A DNA stretch of 52,524 nucleotides from Candidatus Heimdallarchaeota archaeon (GTDB lineage: Archaea; Asgardarchaeota; Heimdallarchaeia; Heimdallarchaeales; Heimdallarchaeaceae), in NCBI GenBank assembly GCA_021399345.1, contig JAAFKI010000014.1, positions 1 through 52,524 of the forward strand. Reading direction: 5' to 3'. Both the position numbers and the translations under genes were made by a program. Below, piece after piece: positions 50,042 to 52,524 of this stretch (position 1 is its first letter; every line of letters begins with the position of its first letter). The notes beneath the pieces were generated by a model. It worked only from the letters and a program-made list of their open reading frames with translations. It was not told the DNA's origin and did no database searches.

Positions 50042-50761
50042 TTACTCATTTTTCAATAGAAGAAAGAAATTATCTTTTCCACCTCTTCCTCCTAGTTTGG
50101 CAAAATCAATAACTGTGTAGTTTGTTGCTGAAACAATTTTCAGTAATTCTTTCTTCCCGAATAGATGATAATACCTTTCGGCTATCAGCTCTTTTTTTTC
50201 ATTATACCATGGAAGATAAATGTCCCCATGACGCCACAGTCGATTTTTACTTTTCTTAAAGAAGTATAAGAGAAAATCAGAGACTATCTTCTTTCGGGTT
50301 CCTTTCTTCCATTTTTTCCAGCAGGATAATATTAGAAACCCTTCTTGTTTAAGAATTTTAGAGATATTTCTAAGCACAAGTAGCACTTCATCTTCATTCC
50401 TAAAATGATGTATTGTGGCGATACACAATGATAGATCAACCGACCCTTCCTTTAAAGGAATTGAGTTTGCATTGTTATTAAGAGGATAGACTGTGTTATT
50501 TTCTAGAGTAACTCTTGAGTCTAATAACTCAAATGATATATCAGATGCTATGTGTTGCCAGTTTTGAGATTCAAAAAGCAAGAGATTTCTTGCATTTCCA
50601 CTTCCAATATCAAGTAATATTCCCTCTGTAGGTAGTGGGAATCGTTTTCTTATGGATCCTAAATATATCTGAAAATCTTTCCAGGGTTTTTTCTTTAGAT
50701 TACTGTACCTTGGAGAGATTTTTTTGTATGCTTCTATTAATTCAAAATCCAAATCTGACAA
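50042..50761 (-). CDS. Trm9/ALKBH8-like tRNA wobble-uridine methyltransferase
   Basis: A 239-aa class I methyltransferase starting with TTG. LDIGSGNARNLLLF is SAM motif I, and IASDISFELLD carries the acidic residue. LSLCIATIHHF is the Trm9-type 'SxAVIHHF' motif. The later GDIYLPWYNEKKELIAERYYHLFGKKEL matches the 'DxxVPW...RYYHxF' end of Trm9/ALKBH8. In eukaryotes Trm9 methylates carboxymethyluridine at the wobble position with Trm112. It occupies the position where adenylate kinase is often found between secY and DUF106, so it is a local insertion. Confidence 0.78.
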   Translation of the reverse strand: MSDLDFELIEAYKKISPRYSNLKKKPWKDFQIYLGSIRKRFPLPTEGILLDIGSGNARNLLLFESQNWQHIASDISFELLDSRVTLENNTVYPLNNNANSIPLKEGSVDLSLCIATIHHFRNEDEVLLVLRNISKILKQEGFLILSCWKKWKKGTRKKIVSDFLLYFFKKSKNRLWRHGDIYLPWYNEKKELIAERYYHLFGKKELLKIVSATNYTVIDFAKLGGRGGKDNFFLLLKNE

Positions 50762-50895
50762 TGTATGAATAATATGGTGCGGTGCTTTATCAATTTTCTT
50801 TTTTCTTCACTCCATTCAGCCAAATGAGAAATTTTATATATTTACTTGTCTTTACTCAAAATGAGGGAATAATTGGTTCGTCTCTGGTGAAAAAA

Positions 50896-51846
50896 ATGAA
50901 AAAATTAAATGTAGCAGTAATAGGCACTGGTAGTTGGGGTAAAAATCATGCTCGTGTCTTTACTGAAATGGACAATACAACCCTTGCTGGACTTTTTGAT
51001 TTAGATCAAAAAAGAGCAAATGAAATGGCTAAATTGTACAATACAAAACTCTATTCTAGCATTGATGAGATACTTAAGGATGAAACTGTTCAAGCAATAA
51101 CAATTGCATCACCAACTTCAACACATGCTAGGATTGCGATGCAAGCAATAGAAAACGGAAAGCATGTCTTAATAGAAAAGCCAATGACTAGTACCGTTGA
51201 AGAAGCAGAAAAGATAGTTGATTTGGAAAAAAGTTCAAATGTTGTAGTTTCAGTAGGTTTTATTGAACGATTTAATCCCATAGTATCCAGATCAAGAGAA
51301 CTAGTTAAAAAAGAAGAATTAGGAGAACTTGTTCTAATCAGCGCAAGACGATTAGGTCCATACTGGCCAGATAGGTTGAAAGATGTAGATGTTATTCGAG
51401 ATGTAAGTATTCATGATATAGATGCTTTTAGATATATTACTGACAAAGAACCTAAATCAGTCTATGCAAGAGGAGGAAAGCTAAGACATACTTATCTTGA
51501 TTATGCTGAAATTTTGTTAGATTTTGGTAATGGAGTAACTGGATTCATAGAATCAAACTACCTTACTCCTCATAAACTAAGAAAGTTAAACTTAACTTGT
51601 GAAAAGGGTGTAGTTGAAGCAGACTATATTTCACAGGATTATTTAATTGAGGACGAAGAATGGTTGCGTAATAAAAAGTTACAATGGAAAGAACCTCTAA
51701 GTGCAGAGATGCACGCGTTTGCAGAATCTTGTTTAGGAAATGCCCCACCTGTTATAACATCAATAGACGGATTAAAGGCTTTGAAAATTGCAATATCTTC
51801 TATTAAAAGTGTTGAAACACATCAAATAGTTGACTTAAATTTCTAG
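50896..51846 (+). CDS. Gfo/Idh/MocA-family NAD(P)-dependent oxidoreductase
   Basis: A 316-aa dehydrogenase with N-terminal Rossmann fold (LNVAVIGTGSWGKNHARVF; acidic residue in LFDLDQKR) and the family motifs SPTSTHARIAMQAIENGKHVLIEKPMTST (catalytic Lys in EKP). The C-terminal domain has RDVSIHDIDAFRYIT. Closest in style to UDP-N-acetylglucosamine/glucosamine 3-dehydrogenase-like members used in glycan synthesis, but the substrate cannot be fixed. I start at ATG 50896 after TGGTGA; the longer open frame from 50782 has no family counterpart. Alone on the plus strand inside the minus-strand secY block. Confidence 0.88.
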   Translation: MKKLNVAVIGTGSWGKNHARVFTEMDNTTLAGLFDLDQKRANEMAKLYNTKLYSSIDEILKDETVQAITIASPTSTHARIAMQAIENGKHVLIEKPMTSTVEEAEKIVDLEKSSNVVVSVGFIERFNPIVSRSRELVKKEELGELVLISARRLGPYWPDRLKDVDVIRDVSIHDIDAFRYITDKEPKSVYARGGKLRHTYLDYAEILLDFGNGVTGFIESNYLTPHKLRKLNLTCEKGVVEADYISQDYLIEDEEWLRNKKLQWKEPLSAEMHAFAESCLGNAPPVITSIDGLKALKIAISSIKSVETHQIVDLNF

Positions 51847-51888
51847 TATGATTTAAAAAATAATAAAAAGGGAAGGAGATTTTAGGTT

Positions 51889-52524
51889 TTATTTTAAGCC
51901 TAAGAATCCCGCTAATGCTGGAACAGTTTCACTTACTTGTTCGCTAGCAAATATCTCATAGTATTGACGGAGAATACCCGTTGTTAGCAGAATACCTGTT
52001 CCCGTACCTAATGCACCTAGGAAATCCGCAAAGGCTGCTAGTACGCCTATGAAGAACCCTCCTAACCATGCTGCGGTTGGAATATATCTTTCTAGGTATT
52101 TTTCTACTATCCTTGGATTTCTTCTAAATCCAGGTATTTGCATATTCGCATCAAGTAATTGCTTCGCAACATTTTTTGAACTCATACCTGCCGTATCTAT
52201 CCAGATCCGTGAGAATATACCACAAAGCGCAATCATCAATATTAGGTAAATTATAGCATTTACTGGATACTGCGCTATCTGCTCAGGACCATATGGGGCC
52301 GTTGTATACGACGCTAAACCCGTCACAGGTGCTAATTGTTGACTACCCGTACCACCTGATATGTCTTCCCACGTGCCAAAGAATCTTACCAGAAAATATT
52401 TTAGTCCTGATACCGCACCTTTCCAATTATTCCACATCAGATTAGAAATGAAATAAATGTTTGCAAATAATGCACTAACTAGAATTACTGGGATGTTTGA
52501 AGTATAAAGGAATTTTATTGGGTA
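51889..52524 (-). CDS. secY: Protein translocase subunit SecY (C-terminal part, runs off window)
   Basis: The frame is open to the right edge, giving at least 211 residues of the C-terminal half. The upstream codons read YPIKFLYTSNIPVILVSALF, the SecY region before TM7/8, so the true gene begins outside the window and the Met at 52437 is internal. Further segments: FSRIWIDTAGMSSKNVAKQLL, GFRRNPRIVEKYLERYIPTAAWLGGFFIGVLAAFADFLGALGTGTGILLT and a final cytosolic tail. Central pore of the protein-export channel. Confidence 0.95.
   Translation of the reverse strand, partial: YPIKFLYTSNIPVILVSALFANIYFISNLMWNNWKGAVSGLKYFLVRFFGTWEDISGGTGSQQLAPVTGLASYTTAPYGPEQIAQYPVNAIIYLILMIALCGIFSRIWIDTAGMSSKNVAKQLLDANMQIPGFRRNPRIVEKYLERYIPTAAWLGGFFIGVLAAFADFLGALGTGTGILLTTGILRQYYEIFASEQVSETVPALAGFLGLK

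Noticed and set aside
52049..52249. Plus-strand 66-codon frame inside secY
   Set aside because: Antisense of conserved SecY membrane segments; no ribosome-binding site.

Overview
This window is a chromosome segment of an AT-rich archaeon. The evidence is the set of archaeal/eukaryal-type information genes (aRF1, aIF2-alpha, Csl4, RpoL, RpoF, Nop10, Cbf5, Rpp29, EndA, SRP54, Pus10, Hef, r-proteins S4e/L14e/L18/L19e/L21e/L32e/L34e) and tRNAs with canonical 37/38 introns. Many genes are preceded by a strong GGTGAT or GGAGG ribosome-binding site, which often moves the real start a few codons inside the longest open frame. The phylum is not proven. A fragmented ribosomal supercluster, acidic r-protein tails, a SNARE-free but polyproline-rich membrane protein and low GC are compatible with an Asgard-type (for example Heimdallarchaeia-like) lineage, but this is inference only.

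Layout. 1-6.6 kb: NAC, a stand-alone TGT-type PUA protein, a PadR-like remnant, Taw2, tRNA splicing endonuclease, a PIN/KH ATPase, RpiA and a membrane protein with a long proline-rich segment. 6.8-9.24 kb: a decaying IS607-type element, with a truncated serine recombinase and a 642-aa TnpB whose third RuvC acidic residue appears to be His. It ends in a pseudoknot-capable RNA scaffold that abuts the stop codon of the A-type ATPase subunit D gene. 10-13.8 kb: the Csl4/DUF2067-like/RpoL/RNase III-like operon, DUF99, and the aIF2-alpha/Nop10 operon. 13.8-21.5 kb (minus): a long operon SRP54-TrmY-Pus10-L21e-RpoF-DUF655-KsgA-HemK2-TrmJ-METTL5. 21.5-23.4 kb: two bactofilin-like proteins. Then tRNA-Leu(UAA), AspRS, UMP kinase, aRF1 with an unusual NIKD motif, a cupin-type phosphoglucose isomerase homologue lacking most metal ligands, and tRNA-Ile(GAU). 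28.75-29.6 kb: a tandemly duplicated divergent gene pair with one truncated copy. Then Hef, an MFS exporter and ValRS.

36.7-52.5 kb: the ribosomal S10/spc region, broken into three differently oriented blocks: L22-S3-L29-Rpp29 (minus), S17 to L15 (plus), and SecY...DUF106-L34e-Cmk-L14e-Cbf5 (minus). A Trm9-like methyltransferase and a Gfo/Idh/MocA oxidoreductase lie between SecY and DUF106. SecY runs off the right edge.

Functional theme: nearly everything serves translation and tRNA/rRNA maturation (splicing, RNase P, H/ACA pseudouridylation, position-54 modification, wyosine, C32 methylation, 16S dimethylation, release-factor methylation). The accessory elements worth attention are the TnpB locus, the polyproline membrane protein, the bactofilin pair and the 29-kb duplication.
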